A stretch of DNA of 64,000 nt, taken from NCBI RefSeq assembly GCF_036322625.1, contig NZ_AP027266.1, positions 499,001-563,000 of the forward strand, given 5' to 3'. Source of the DNA: Roseicyclus marinus (lineage in GTDB: Bacteria > Pseudomonadota > Alphaproteobacteria > Rhodobacterales > Rhodobacteraceae). The first letter of the stretch is position 1. The number at the start of each line of letters is the position of its first letter. The notes under the pieces were generated by a model that had not been told where the DNA came from, did no database searches, and saw only the letters and a program-made list of their open reading frames with translations. This document shows positions 50,321 to 58,621 of the stretch, piece by piece. Both the position numbers and the translations under genes were made by a program.

Positions 50321-51187
50321 TTGACCCTTCGCGCCCGCCCCTACCGCTCCGTTCTCTATATTCCCGGATCGCGCGACCGTGCGCTGGAAAAGGCCAAGGA
50401 GCTGCCGGCCGATGCCATCATCTTTGACCTCGAGGATGCGGTGGCGGTCGAGGAAAAGGTCAATGCCCGCGCGCTGTTGGCCGAGCGGCTGGCCGAAGGC
50501 GGCTATGGCAACCGGGCGCTGATCGTGCGGATCAACGGGATGGACACGCCCTGGGGCGCGGAGGATCTGGCCGCGATGATGGAGATCGGGCCGGAGGCGA
50601 TCTTGCTGCCCAAGGTCGGATCGGCGGCGGATGTGGCGGCGGTGGCCGCTATGCTCGATGCCCATCCCAGGACGGCGGGCACGCAGATCTGGGCGATGAT
50701 GGAGAGCCCCGTGGGCATCCTGAACGCCGCCGAGATCGCGCGCGCGCCGCGCATGGCGGGCTTTGTCATGGGCACGAATGATCTGGCCAAGGATCTGGGC
50801 TGCCGGACGCGGGGCGCGATGCATATGGCGTTGCAGCATTGCCTGCTCGCGGCGCGGGCGGCGGGGATCGTGTGCGTCGATGGCGTCTACAACGCGTTCC
50901 GCGACGAAGAGGGCCTGGCGCGCGAATGCGCGGAGGGGCGCGATTTCGGGTTCGACGGCAAGACGTTGATCCATCCGGCGCAGATCGCCATCGCCAATGC
51001 CGCCTTTGCCCCGTCGGAGGCCGAGATTGAACTGGCGCGCCGCCAGATCGCCGCCTACGAAGAGGCCGTGGCGCGCGGTGAGGGCGTCGCGGTTGTCGAC
51101 GGGCAGATCGTCGAGAACCTCCATGTGGACACGGCACGCGCCACGCTGGCAAAGGCGGGCGCCATCGCCGGACAGGAGGCTGCGTGA
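50321..51187 (+). CDS. mcl2: CitE-like CoA ester lyase, probably (3S)-malyl-CoA thioesterase
   Basis: A 288-residue member of the CitE/malyl-CoA lyase superfamily. YIPGSRDRALEKAKEL, IFDLEDAVAVEEK (metal site), LIVRINGMDTPWG and FDGKTLIHPAQI are family motifs. In Rhodobacter sphaeroides a protein of about this size is a (3S)-malyl-CoA thioesterase that completes the ethylmalonyl-CoA pathway; the true malyl-CoA/beta-methylmalyl-CoA lyase is longer (about 318 residues). Start is TTG at 50321, seven bases after AAGGAG; the nearby ATG at 50314 is out of frame. Its last base overlaps nnrU, and the mesaconyl-CoA hydratase of the same pathway follows two genes on. Confidence 0.8.
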   Translation: MTLRARPYRSVLYIPGSRDRALEKAKELPADAIIFDLEDAVAVEEKVNARALLAERLAEGGYGNRALIVRINGMDTPWGAEDLAAMMEIGPEAILLPKVGSAADVAAVAAMLDAHPRTAGTQIWAMMESPVGILNAAEIARAPRMAGFVMGTNDLAKDLGCRTRGAMHMALQHCLLAARAAGIVCVDGVYNAFRDEEGLARECAEGRDFGFDGKTLIHPAQIAIANAAFAPSEAEIELARRQIAAYEEAVARGEGVAVVDGQIVENLHVDTARATLAKAGAIAGQEAA

Positions 51188-51741
51188 TGGGCTATATTCT
51201 TCTTATTCTCGGGATCGCGCTGTTCGCGGGGGGGCATTGGGTCAAGCGGCTTGCCCCGGAAAAGCGGGCGGCATGGGGCGACAAGGGCAAGGGCATCTTG
51301 TCGGTCGCCATGCTGGCCGGTGTGGTGCTGATGGTGGTGGGCTATCGCGGTGCGGGCTTTGTCAATGTCTGGGTGCCGCCCGCCTTCATGACGCATATCG
51401 CCAACCTGCTGGTGCTGATCGGGTTCTGGTTCTTTGCGCTGTCCAACATCAACGGGACGATGGCGGCGCGGGTGCGCCACAAGCAGCTGACCGGCGTGAA
51501 ATCCTGGGCGGTGGCGCATTTGCTGGTGAACGGCGATCTGGCCTCGATCATCCTGTTCGGGGGGATGCTGGCCTGGGCGGTGGTGTCGGTCATCCTGATC
51601 AACAAGGCCCAGCCGACGTGGGAGCGCCCGGTGCAGGTGAGCGTGGCCAAGGATGCCATGGCCTTTGGCGTCGGTGCGGTGCTCTATGGCATCGTCGCGG
51701 CGATCCACACCTGGCTTGGTTACTATCCTTTCCCGATGTGA
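51187..51741 (+). CDS. nnrU: NnrU-family membrane protein
   Basis: A 184-residue protein with five or so membrane helices and the NnrU family pattern (LFAGGHWVKRLAPEKRA; MTHIANLLVLIGFWFFALS; WAVAHLLVNGDLASIILF). NnrU was first linked to denitrification genes, and relatives are tied to heme or 15-cis-zeta-carotene isomerase (Z-ISO) chemistry. Its role here is open; no nitrogen-oxide gene is nearby. The ATG overlaps the preceding TGA (TGATG). Confidence 0.85.
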   Translation: MGYILLILGIALFAGGHWVKRLAPEKRAAWGDKGKGILSVAMLAGVVLMVVGYRGAGFVNVWVPPAFMTHIANLLVLIGFWFFALSNINGTMAARVRHKQLTGVKSWAVAHLLVNGDLASIILFGGMLAWAVVSVILINKAQPTWERPVQVSVAKDAMAFGVGAVLYGIVAAIHTWLGYYPFPM

Positions 51742-51748
51742 GGCTGGA

Positions 51749-51952
51749 ATGAAGATCTATCGCCTGCTGACCGAGGATGACACCTCGGCCTTTTGCCACA
51801 AGGTGTCCGAAGCGCTGTCGAAAGGGTGGGAGCTTTACGGCAGTCCGGCCATGTCCTTTGACGCGGCGCTTGGCGTGATGCGCTGCGCGCAAGCGGTCAC
51901 CAAGGAGATCGAGGCCCCCTATAGCCCCGAGATGAAGCTGGGGCAGCAATAG
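51749..51952 (+). CDS. DUF1737 small protein
   Basis: A 67-residue soluble protein of the DUF1737 family: KIYRLLTEDDTSAFCHKV, GWELYGSPAMSFD and MRCAQAVTKEI are the conserved parts. Function unknown. It lies between nnrU and the mesaconyl-CoA hydratase, one base before the latter, so all are one transcription unit. Confidence 0.8.
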   Translation: MKIYRLLTEDDTSAFCHKVSEALSKGWELYGSPAMSFDAALGVMRCAQAVTKEIEAPYSPEMKLGQQ

Positions 51953-51953
51953 G

Positions 51954-52994
51954 ATGGCCGGGACCAAGACGAATGCGGGCCGGTTTTTCGAGGATTACCG
52001 GCTGGGCGAGGTGATCGAACATGCCGTGCCGCGCACGGTATCGGGTGGGGAGCGGGCGCTTTACCACGCGCTCTACCCGGCGCGGCATGCGCTTTATTCC
52101 TCGGATGAATTCGCGCGGTCCTGCGGGCTGACGGCCAGCCCGGTCGATGACATGATCACGTTTCACACGGTCTTTGGAAAATCGGTTCCCGATATCTCGC
52201 TGAATGCGGTGGCAAATCTTGGCTATGCGGAGGGGCGGTTCCATCGCCCTGTCTGGCCCGGCGACACGCTGAGGGCTTCGTCGCGGGTGATCGGGCTGAA
52301 GCAGAATTCCAACGGCAAGACCGGTGTGGTCCATGTCCGCACCGAAGGGCGCAACCAGCGCGGGGAAACGGTGCTGGATTACGTGCGCTGGGTCATGGTG
52401 CGCAAAGGCGACGAGGGTGCCCCCGCGCCCGAGACCGTGGTGCCGGAATTGGCCAAGGTCGTGGACCCCGCCACGCTGATCCTGCCCGAGGGGCTGGATT
52501 TCAGCCGCTATGACCTGACGCTGGCGGGCGAGCCGCATCGCCTGGGCGATTACGCGGTGGGCGAGGTGATCGACCATGTCGATGGCGTGACCATCGAGGA
52601 GGCCGAACACATGATGGCCACGCGGTTGTGGCAGAACACGTCGAAGACCCATTTCGACGTGACCCCGCGCGCCGACCGGCGGCGGCTGATCTATGGCGGT
52701 CATGTCATGTCGATGGCCCGCGCGCTGAGCTTCAACGGGCTGGCCAATGCGCAGATGATCGTCGCGATCAACGGCGGCAGCCATGCCAATCCCTGTTTCG
52801 CGGGCGACACGCTGCGCGCCTGGTCCGAGGTGCTGGACACGGCCCCGACGGCAGCGCCCGGTGTCGGGGCGATCCGGCTGCGGCTGGTCGCGGTCAAGGA
52901 AGACGGACGGGCGGGCGAGCTGAAGGATGCGGAGGGCAAATACCTGCCGCATGTGTTGCTCGACCTTGATTACTGGGCGCTGATGCCTGTGTGA
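51954..52994 (+). CDS. mch: Mesaconyl-CoA hydratase (MaoC double hot-dog)
   Basis: A 346-residue enzyme of the MaoC family with two hot-dog domains (about 10-165 and 185-340). In the ethylmalonyl-CoA pathway it interconverts mesaconyl-CoA and beta-methylmalyl-CoA in acetate assimilation. Distinctive parts are FFEDYRLGEVIEHAVPRTV, ARSCGLTASPVDDM, and YGGHVMSMARALSFNGLANA. Length and motifs agree with the Rhodobacter enzyme. The malyl-CoA thioesterase upstream supports the pathway. Its TGA stop lies within the first, degenerate TGTGATCGCG word of the sdh regulatory region. Confidence 0.88.
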   Translation: MAGTKTNAGRFFEDYRLGEVIEHAVPRTVSGGERALYHALYPARHALYSSDEFARSCGLTASPVDDMITFHTVFGKSVPDISLNAVANLGYAEGRFHRPVWPGDTLRASSRVIGLKQNSNGKTGVVHVRTEGRNQRGETVLDYVRWVMVRKGDEGAPAPETVVPELAKVVDPATLILPEGLDFSRYDLTLAGEPHRLGDYAVGEVIDHVDGVTIEEAEHMMATRLWQNTSKTHFDVTPRADRRRLIYGGHVMSMARALSFNGLANAQMIVAINGGSHANPCFAGDTLRAWSEVLDTAPTAAPGVGAIRLRLVAVKEDGRAGELKDAEGKYLPHVLLDLDYWALMPV

Positions 52995-53042
52995 TCGCGA
53001 GGTGTGGATTTTGTGATCACGGATTTGAAAACTGTGATCACA
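52990..53042. promoter_or_regulatory. Paired TGTGATCAC operator upstream of sdhC, with a degenerate third copy
   Basis: TGTGATCACG (53012-53021) and TGTGATCACA (53033-53042) have centres 21 bp apart and a spacer with TGAAAAC, as at sucC (43488-43518). A weaker word, TGTGATCGCG (52990-52999), lies 22 bp further upstream and overlaps the stop codon of the previous gene. The sdhC start is about 140 bases downstream. Confidence 0.75.
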
Positions 53043-53180
53043 AAGCCCCGATCTGCGGCGTTTGGACCCAAGATGACGCATGGAATCGACAATCGTTGCA
53101 GGTGACAGCGTGGCAAAACCCGCTATTCATCGGGAAAGACAACCGCCAGACCTTTGAGAACAACCGGAAGGGTCCAAGCC

Positions 53181-53564
53181 ATGGCCGACGTGAACCGGGG
53201 AAACCGGCCGCTTTCCCCGCATCTGACGATCTACCGTCCGCAGCTGAATTCCATCACCTCGATCTTCGTGCGCATCACCGGCAACGGCTTGATCGTGGGC
53301 GCGATCGCCGTCGTGTGGTGGCTGATGGCCGCCGCAAGCGGTGCCGCCTATTTCGAGACGATCGACGGGCTGGTGACCTCGTTCCTCGGCGATATCGTGA
53401 TGGCGCTGTCGGTTCTGGCGCTGTGGTATCACGCGCTGGGCGGCGTGCGGCACCTGATCTGGGATACGGGCCGGGCGCTGGACGTGGAAACCTCGGACAA
53501 GCTGGGCTGGGGCATGATCATCGGCTCGGTGGTTCTGACCGCGCTGACGCTGATCGCGATCTGA
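53181..53564 (+). CDS. sdhC: Succinate dehydrogenase, cytochrome b556 subunit
   Basis: A 127-residue membrane anchor with three helices that, with SdhD, binds heme b and quinone. RPLSPHLTIYRPQLNSITSI is the family start; the heme ligand is H84 in LWYHALGGVRHLIWD. The ATG at 53181 has GGAAGGG upstream. It is the first gene of the sdh operon, preceded by about 140 bases that follow the operator sites. Confidence 0.95.
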   Translation: MADVNRGNRPLSPHLTIYRPQLNSITSIFVRITGNGLIVGAIAVVWWLMAAASGAAYFETIDGLVTSFLGDIVMALSVLALWYHALGGVRHLIWDTGRALDVETSDKLGWGMIIGSVVLTALTLIAI

Positions 53565-53576
53565 GGGGCTGAGACG

Positions 53577-53948
53577 ATGGCATATGTAACTGACCGCAAG
53601 CGCGTGACGGGGCTGGGGTCTGCCAAGACCGGAACGGCGCAGCATTGGACGATGACCGTCACCTCGGTCGCGCTGTTGATCCTGACGCCCTTTTTTCTTG
53701 CCATCATCGGCGGGCTTTTGGGCCAGCCGCACGAGGCCGTGGTGGCGAGCCTGTCGCGGCCCATCCCCGCGCTGATCGTGGGCGCCTTCCTGGTCGTGGG
53801 TCTGCATCACATGCGTCTGGGCATGCAGGTGCTGATCGAGGATTACACCCGCGGCCTGAGCCGCAAGATCGGTCTGATCGCGACGACCATCCTGTGTTAC
53901 GCGCTGGCCGCGGGCGGGGTCGTGGCGCTGGCACAGATTGCACTTTGA
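53577..53948 (+). CDS. sdhD: Succinate dehydrogenase, hydrophobic membrane anchor subunit
   Basis: A 123-residue three-helix subunit. [20 protein letters not shown] and [14 protein letters not shown] are typical; the HH in the second motif includes the likely second heme ligand. It follows sdhC by 12 bases and precedes sdhA by seven. Confidence 0.93.
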   Translation: MAYVTDRKRVTGLGSAKTGTAQHWTMTVTSVALLILTPFFLAIIGGLLGQPHEAVVASLSRPIPALIVGAFLVVGLHHMRLGMQVLIEDYTRGLSRKIGLIATTILCYALAAGGVVALAQIAL

Positions 53949-53955
53949 GGACGAG

Positions 53956-55776
53956 ATGAAAGACACCGTTTCCCCGAGCTACGATCTGAACACCCACAGC
54001 TACGACGTGGTCGTGGTGGGCGCAGGCGGCGCGGGCCTTCGGGCCACGCTGGGCATGGCCGAACAGGGGCTCAAGACTGCCTGCATTTCCAAGGTTTTCC
54101 CGACGCGCAGCCACACCGTTGCCGCGCAGGGCGGCATCGCGGCCAGCCTTGGCAACATGGGGCCCGACCATTGGCACTGGCACATGTACGACACCGTGAA
54201 AGGGTCGGACTGGCTGGGCGATACCGATGCGATGGAATACCTGGCCCGTGAAGCGCCCAAGGCGGTCTACGAGCTGGAACATTACGGCGTGCCGTTCTCG
54301 CGCACAGAGGATGGCAAGATCTACCAGCGCCCCTTTGGCGGCCACACGACCCAGTTCGGGGAAGGCCCGCCGGTGCAGCGCACCTGTGCCGCAGCCGACC
54401 GTACGGGCCACGCGATCCTGCACACGCTTTACGGTCAGTCGCTCAAGAACAACGCGGAATTCTACATCGAGTATTTCGCGACCGATCTGTTGATGAACGA
54501 CGAAGGGCATTGCGTCGGCGTCGTGGCCTGGAAGCTGGACGACGGCACGATGCATGTCTTCCGCGCCAAGATGGTGGTGCTGGCCACCGGCGGCTATGGC
54601 CGCGCCTATTTCTCGGCCACCTCGGCCCATACCTGCACCGGGGACGGTGGTGGCATGGTCGCGCGGCAGGGGCTGCCGTTGCAGGACATGGAATTCGTGC
54701 AGTTCCACCCCACCGGCATCTACGGTGCGGGCTGTCTGATCACCGAGGGCGCGCGCGGCGAAGGCGGCTACCTGACCAATTCCGAGGGCGAGCGGTTCAT
54801 GGAACGCTACGCGCCCACCTACAAGGATCTGGCGTCGCGCGACGTGGTTTCGCGCTGCATGACGATGGAGATCCGCGAAGGGCGCGGCGTGGGCAAGGAA
54901 GGGGATCACATCCACCTGCACCTGAACCACCTGCCGCCCGAAACGCTGGCGCTGCGCCTGCCCGGCATTTCGGAATCGGCGCGCATTTTCGCGGGCGTCG
55001 ACGTGACCAAGGAGCCGATCCCGGTTCTGCCCACGGTCCATTACAACATGGGCGGCATCCCCACGAATTACTGGGGCGAGGTGCTGAACCCGACCAAGGA
55101 CAATCCCGATGCCATCGTGCCGGGGCTGATGGCCGTGGGCGAGGCGGGCTGTGCGAGCGTGCATGGCGCGAACCGTCTGGGCTCCAACAGCCTGATCGAC
55201 CTGGTCGTCTTTGGCCGCGCCGCCGCGATCAAGGCGGGGCAGATCGTCGATCCCGACAGTGCCGTGCCCGATGTGCCCAAGGCCTCGCTCGATTTCGCGA
55301 TCTCGCGGTTCGACGATATCCGGCATGCGTCGGGCAATGTCTCGACCGCCGAATTGCGGCTTGAGATGCAGAAGACGATGCAGGCCGATGCTGCCGTGTT
55401 CCGCACCGACAAGACGCTGGCCGAAGGCGTGGAAAAGATGAAGGGCGTGGCGTCCAAGATGGACGACATCAAGGTGACGGACCGGTCGATGATCTGGAAC
55501 TCGGACCTGATGGAAACGCTGGAGCTGACGAACCTGATGCCCAATGCGATGGCCACCATCGTGTCGGCCGAGGCGCGCAAGGAAAGCCGCGGGGCGCATG
55601 CCCACGAGGATTATCCCGACCGCGACGACGTGGAATGGCGCAAGCATTCGTTGGCCACCGTCGACGGCGCGCAGGTGGATCTGTCCTATCGCCCGGTCCA
55701 TCTGAACCCGCTGATGGGTCACAACGAGGGCGGTATCGACCTCGAGCGCATCAAGCCCAAGGCGAGGGTCTATTGA
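53956..55776 (+). CDS. sdhA: Succinate dehydrogenase, flavoprotein subunit
   Basis: A 606-residue flavoprotein that oxidises succinate to fumarate. FAD binds at [12 protein letters not shown]53 in [15 protein letters not shown] is the covalent FAD attachment site; the active-site arginine region is [11 protein letters not shown], and [17 protein letters not shown] closes the FAD fold. The ATG at 53956 fits the usual N terminus. The next gene is a small lipoprotein, not sdhB. Confidence 0.97.
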   Translation: MKDTVSPSYDLNTHSYDVVVVGAGGAGLRATLGMAEQGLKTACISKVFPTRSHTVAAQGGIAASLGNMGPDHWHWHMYDTVKGSDWLGDTDAMEYLAREAPKAVYELEHYGVPFSRTEDGKIYQRPFGGHTTQFGEGPPVQRTCAAADRTGHAILHTLYGQSLKNNAEFYIEYFATDLLMNDEGHCVGVVAWKLDDGTMHVFRAKMVVLATGGYGRAYFSATSAHTCTGDGGGMVARQGLPLQDMEFVQFHPTGIYGAGCLITEGARGEGGYLTNSEGERFMERYAPTYKDLASRDVVSRCMTMEIREGRGVGKEGDHIHLHLNHLPPETLALRLPGISESARIFAGVDVTKEPIPVLPTVHYNMGGIPTNYWGEVLNPTKDNPDAIVPGLMAVGEAGCASVHGANRLGSNSLIDLVVFGRAAAIKAGQIVDPDSAVPDVPKASLDFAISRFDDIRHASGNVSTAELRLEMQKTMQADAAVFRTDKTLAEGVEKMKGVASKMDDIKVTDRSMIWNSDLMETLELTNLMPNAMATIVSAEARKESRGAHAHEDYPDRDDVEWRKHSLATVDGAQVDLSYRPVHLNPLMGHNEGGIDLERIKPKARVY

Positions 55777-55781
55777 TCCGC

Positions 55782-56057
55782 ATGCTGGCCGTATCCGTTC
55801 TGCTGTCCTTGGTGCTGACCGCCTGCAACAGGCCGGTCAGCGCCGAGCGCGCCTATGCGCAATGCAGCGAACAGGCGCGGCTGGCAGAGCGCCCGAGGGG
55901 ATCGGTCGGGATCGGTGGTGGAACGGGCGGGGCATCGGCCGCGTTCGATCTGACCGTGACCAGCGATTTCCTGCGCGGGCGTGACCCTTACGTCGTCTAT
56001 GACACCTGTTTTCGCAGACTCACCGGCGCGGGCCCGACGCGGCCCCTGATCCTGTGA
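55782..56057 (+). CDS. Small lipoprotein between sdhA and sdhB
   Basis: A 91-residue protein with a lipoprotein signal (LAVSVLLSLVLTAC), so it should be anchored in a membrane on the periplasmic side. The mature part contains YAQCSEQARLAERPRGSVG and a second Cys near the end. No family recognised. The ATG at 55782 lies five bases after the sdhA stop; a TTG nine bases earlier, overlapping that stop, is an alternative start. Because it sits within the sdh operon it is made with the complex; a role in it is unproven. Confidence 0.65.
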   Translation: MLAVSVLLSLVLTACNRPVSAERAYAQCSEQARLAERPRGSVGIGGGTGGASAAFDLTVTSDFLRGRDPYVVYDTCFRRLTGAGPTRPLIL

Positions 56058-56085
56058 CGATCTTCTGACCCGGAGGACATGATCC

Positions 56086-56865
56086 ATGGTCGAACTGACG
56101 CTTCCCAAGAATTCCCGCATCCGCACGGGCAAGACATGGCCCAAGCCCGAGGGCGCGACCAACCTGCGCAAGTTCCAGATCTATCGCTGGAACCCCGATG
56201 ACGGGGAAAACCCGCGCGTCGATACCTATTGGGTCGACATGGACAGCTGCGGCCCGATGGTTCTGGACGCGCTGATCAAGATCAAGAACGAGATCGACCC
56301 CACGCTGACCTTCCGCCGGTCCTGCCGCGAGGGGATCTGCGGGTCCTGCGCGATGAACATCGACGGGATCAACACGCTGGCCTGCATCTACGGCATGGAC
56401 GAGATCAAGGGCGACGTGAAGATCTACCCGCTGCCGCATATGCCGGTGATCAAGGACCTGATCCCGGACCTGACGCATTTCTATGCGCAGCATGCCTCGA
56501 TCATGCCCTGGCTCGAGACGAAGACGCAGCGCCCCGAAAAGGAATGGCGCCAGTCGATCGAGGATCGGAAAAAGCTCGACGGGCTTTATGAATGCGTGAT
56601 GTGCGCCTCCTGTTCGACGTCCTGCCCCAGCTATTGGTGGAACGGGGACCGCTACCTTGGGCCGGCGGCGCTGCTGCATGCCTATCGCTGGATCATCGAC
56701 AGCCGTGACGAGGCGACGGGCGAGCGGTTGGATGATCTGGAAGATCCCTTCAAGCTCTACCGCTGCCATACGATCATGAATTGCGCCAAGACCTGCCCCA
56801 AGGGTCTGAACCCGGCCAAGGCGATTGCCGAGATCAAGAAGATGATGGTGGAACGCCAGCTCTGA
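56086..56865 (+). CDS. sdhB: Succinate dehydrogenase, iron-sulfur subunit
   Basis: A 259-residue electron-transfer subunit with three clusters: [2Fe-2S] in [16 protein letters not shown], [4Fe-4S] in [12 protein letters not shown], and [3Fe-4S] in [22 protein letters not shown] lies before the ATG at 56086. It ends the operon and is followed by two palindromes and an intrinsic terminator. Confidence 0.97.
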   Translation: MVELTLPKNSRIRTGKTWPKPEGATNLRKFQIYRWNPDDGENPRVDTYWVDMDSCGPMVLDALIKIKNEIDPTLTFRRSCREGICGSCAMNIDGINTLACIYGMDEIKGDVKIYPLPHMPVIKDLIPDLTHFYAQHASIMPWLETKTQRPEKEWRQSIEDRKKLDGLYECVMCASCSTSCPSYWWNGDRYLGPAALLHAYRWIIDSRDEATGERLDDLEDPFKLYRCHTIMNCAKTCPKGLNPAKAIAEIKKMMVERQL

Positions 56866-56873
56866 GGCGTGCC

Positions 56874-56926
56874 GCCGAATTTTCGTACGAAAATTCGGCT
56901 CTGCGATTATTCGTACGAATAATCGC
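56874..56926. repeat. Two tandem perfect palindromes after sdhB
   Basis: A 26-bp perfect palindrome (56874-56899) and a 24-bp one (56903-56926) stand three bases apart. Both have no loop and the same centre, TTCGTACGAA, but different arms. They lie between the sdhB stop and its terminator. Confidence 0.85.
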
Positions 56927-56930
56927 GTGA

Positions 56931-56955
56931 CCCCGCCCCGAAAGGGCGGGGTTTT
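56931..56955 (+). terminator. Intrinsic terminator of the sdh operon
   Basis: CCCCGCCC pairs with GGGCGGGG around CGAAA and is followed by TTTT. It lies 66 bases after the sdhB stop. Confidence 0.9.
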
Positions 56956-57065
56956 GCATGTGCGCTCCGGGCAAGGCGGCGTTGCACAATCATGGGATGT
57001 GGCGGCCGTCGACTGTGACTAGCTTTCCCCGCAAGGGAGGCAGTGACCGTCAAGGAGACATCCCG

Positions 57066-57206
57066 ATGGCTGAGCAGCCGAAAACCCCCGCCTTCGACCC
57101 CGACTAGGCCCTGCGCCTGTTGGAGGAGGCATGGGCCTATTTCACCCCCGGGCCGAAGCCCGCGCCGCAAGACCATGCCTACGAGGATCTGCCGATCGCG
57201 GCCTGA
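57066..57206 (+). pseudogene. Small ORF with an in-frame TAG, paralogue of the next ORF
   Basis: Read from the ATG at 57066 (AAGGAG seven bases upstream), the frame gives 13 residues ending AFDPD, then TAG at 57105-57107, then ALRLLEEAWAYF and on to a TGA at 57204. The part after TAG matches ALRLLEESWAYF of the ORF at 57360, where the TAG position is GCA (Ala). So this is a 46-codon gene broken by one nonsense codon, or a sequencing error, or a gene with recoding. About 150 bp with a GC-rich stem (57231-57254) separates it from its paralogue. Confidence 0.6.
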
Positions 57207-57359
57207 TGCGCAGGGTGGATGGTGCCAAACCCCTCCCCCTCCGCTCGGGGAGGGGGTCACTCTGGCGGCATGGCGGGGTTGCAAAAAGAAAATGCCGCGA
57301 TGCAGCAAAATCCTTAAGATGAGTGGGTATGATTTTTTACACGTAAAAGGAGATTAACG

Positions 57360-57488
57360 ATGTCCAAATCATGCCCCAAGACCCATTTCGACGCCGATGC
57401 AGCCCTGCGCCTGTTGGAGGAAAGCTGGGCCTATTTCGGCAAGACCACCAAGCCACAGAAAACATCCAAGAGCGCTGGCGCGCGCTGA
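57360..57488 (+). CDS. Very small protein with ALRLLEE-WAYF motif
   Basis: A 42-residue ORF (starts MSKSCPKTHFDADAALRLLE) with a strong AAGGAG ribosome binding site and a short amphipathic helix followed by SWAYF and a basic Lys/Ser/Thr tail. The paralogous ORF 294 bases upstream shares the helix and WAYF part but not the tail, which argues that the segment is selected. Function unknown. It ends four bases before the stop of the convergent trpS gene. Confidence 0.6.
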   Translation: MSKSCPKTHFDADAALRLLEESWAYFGKTTKPQKTSKSAGAR

Positions 57489-57492
57489 CCGC

Positions 57493-58518
57493 TCAGCTGC
57501 GCAGCATCCCCACGATATCATAGGTCCGGGCCAGGATCGGGGCCGCGATTTCGCGCGCGCGTTCGGCCCCGCGGCCAAGGATGCGGTCGATCTCGGCGGG
57601 GTCGTCCATCAGGCGCGACATCTCTGTCGTGATGGGCGAGAGCTTTTCGACCGCCAGATCTGCCAAGGCCATCTTGAAATGGCCGAACAGCGCGCCCTGA
57701 TGCTGGTCGAGCACGGCCTGCGGCGTGATATCGGCAAGGGCTGCATAGATGTTCACGAGATTGCGCGCCTCGGGGCGGCTTTCGAGGCCCGCCAAAGCCT
57801 CGGGCAGGGGATCGGGGTCGGTCTTGGCCTTGCGGATCTTTTTCGCGATCTCGTCGGCGCTGTCTGTCAGGTTGATGCGCGTCTTGTCCGAGGGGTCGGA
57901 CTTGGACATCTTTTTCGTCCCGTCCTGCAGGTTCATGACGCGGGTGGCCGCCCCTTCGATCACGGGTTCGGTGATGGGGAAGAATTCCTGCCCGTAATCG
58001 TGGTTGAACTTGGCCGCGATGTCGCGGGTCAGTTCCAGGTGCTGTTTCTGATCCTCGCCCACGGGCACATGGGTCGCGTGATAAAGGAGGATATCGGCGG
58101 CCATCAGGGCGGGATAGGCGAAGAGCCCCAGCGAGGCGGCTTCGGCATTCTTGCCCGCCTTGTCCTTCCACTGGGTCATGCGGCCCATCCAGCCCATGCG
58201 CGCGACGCAGTTGAAGATCCAGGCCAGTTGCGCGTGTTCGGGAACCTGCGACTGGTTGAAGAGGATGGATTTTTCCGGGTCGATGCCGACCGCGATGAAG
58301 CCTGCGCACAATTCACGCGTGTTGCGGCGGAGCGTGTCGGGGTCTTGCAGGGTCGCGGTGATCGCGTGCAGGTCCACCATGCAATAGATCGTCTGGTGGG
58401 TGCCTGCATCCTGCATGGTGACGAAGCGTTTCATCGCGCCAAGGTAATTGCCCAGCGTCAGACCGCCCGAGGGCTGGATGCCCGAGAATACGCGCGGTGC
58501 GAAATGCGGTGCCGTCAT
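57493..58518 (-). CDS. trpS: Tryptophanyl-tRNA synthetase
   Basis: A 341-residue class Ic synthetase that charges tRNA-Trp. The HIGH-like motif lies in [17 protein letters not shown] and KMSKS occurs in [11 protein letters not shown]. Length is standard. It is divergent from the rhomboid-like gene, about 100 bp away, and converges with the small ORF. Confidence 0.96.
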   Translation of the reverse strand: MTAPHFAPRVFSGIQPSGGLTLGNYLGAMKRFVTMQDAGTHQTIYCMVDLHAITATLQDPDTLRRNTRELCAGFIAVGIDPEKSILFNQSQVPEHAQLAWIFNCVARMGWMGRMTQWKDKAGKNAEAASLGLFAYPALMAADILLYHATHVPVGEDQKQHLELTRDIAAKFNHDYGQEFFPITEPVIEGAATRVMNLQDGTKKMSKSDPSDKTRINLTDSADEIAKKIRKAKTDPDPLPEALAGLESRPEARNLVNIYAALADITPQAVLDQHQGALFGHFKMALADLAVEKLSPITTEMSRLMDDPAEIDRILGRGAERAREIAAPILARTYDIVGMLRS

Positions 58519-58621
58519 GATCCTGCCCCTTGGCCTTTTGCGCCATGGCCGCCTCTGGCCAAGTGCCGCCGCATCGCTTACCCACGGGGGCAGATGGCGT
58601 CAACCAAGGGCAGGCCCCGCG

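Noticed and set aside
57105-57107. TAG in the micro-gene as a recoded amino acid
   Set aside because: No pyrrolysine-type machinery or recoding element is seen; a nonsense mutation or sequencing error is simpler.
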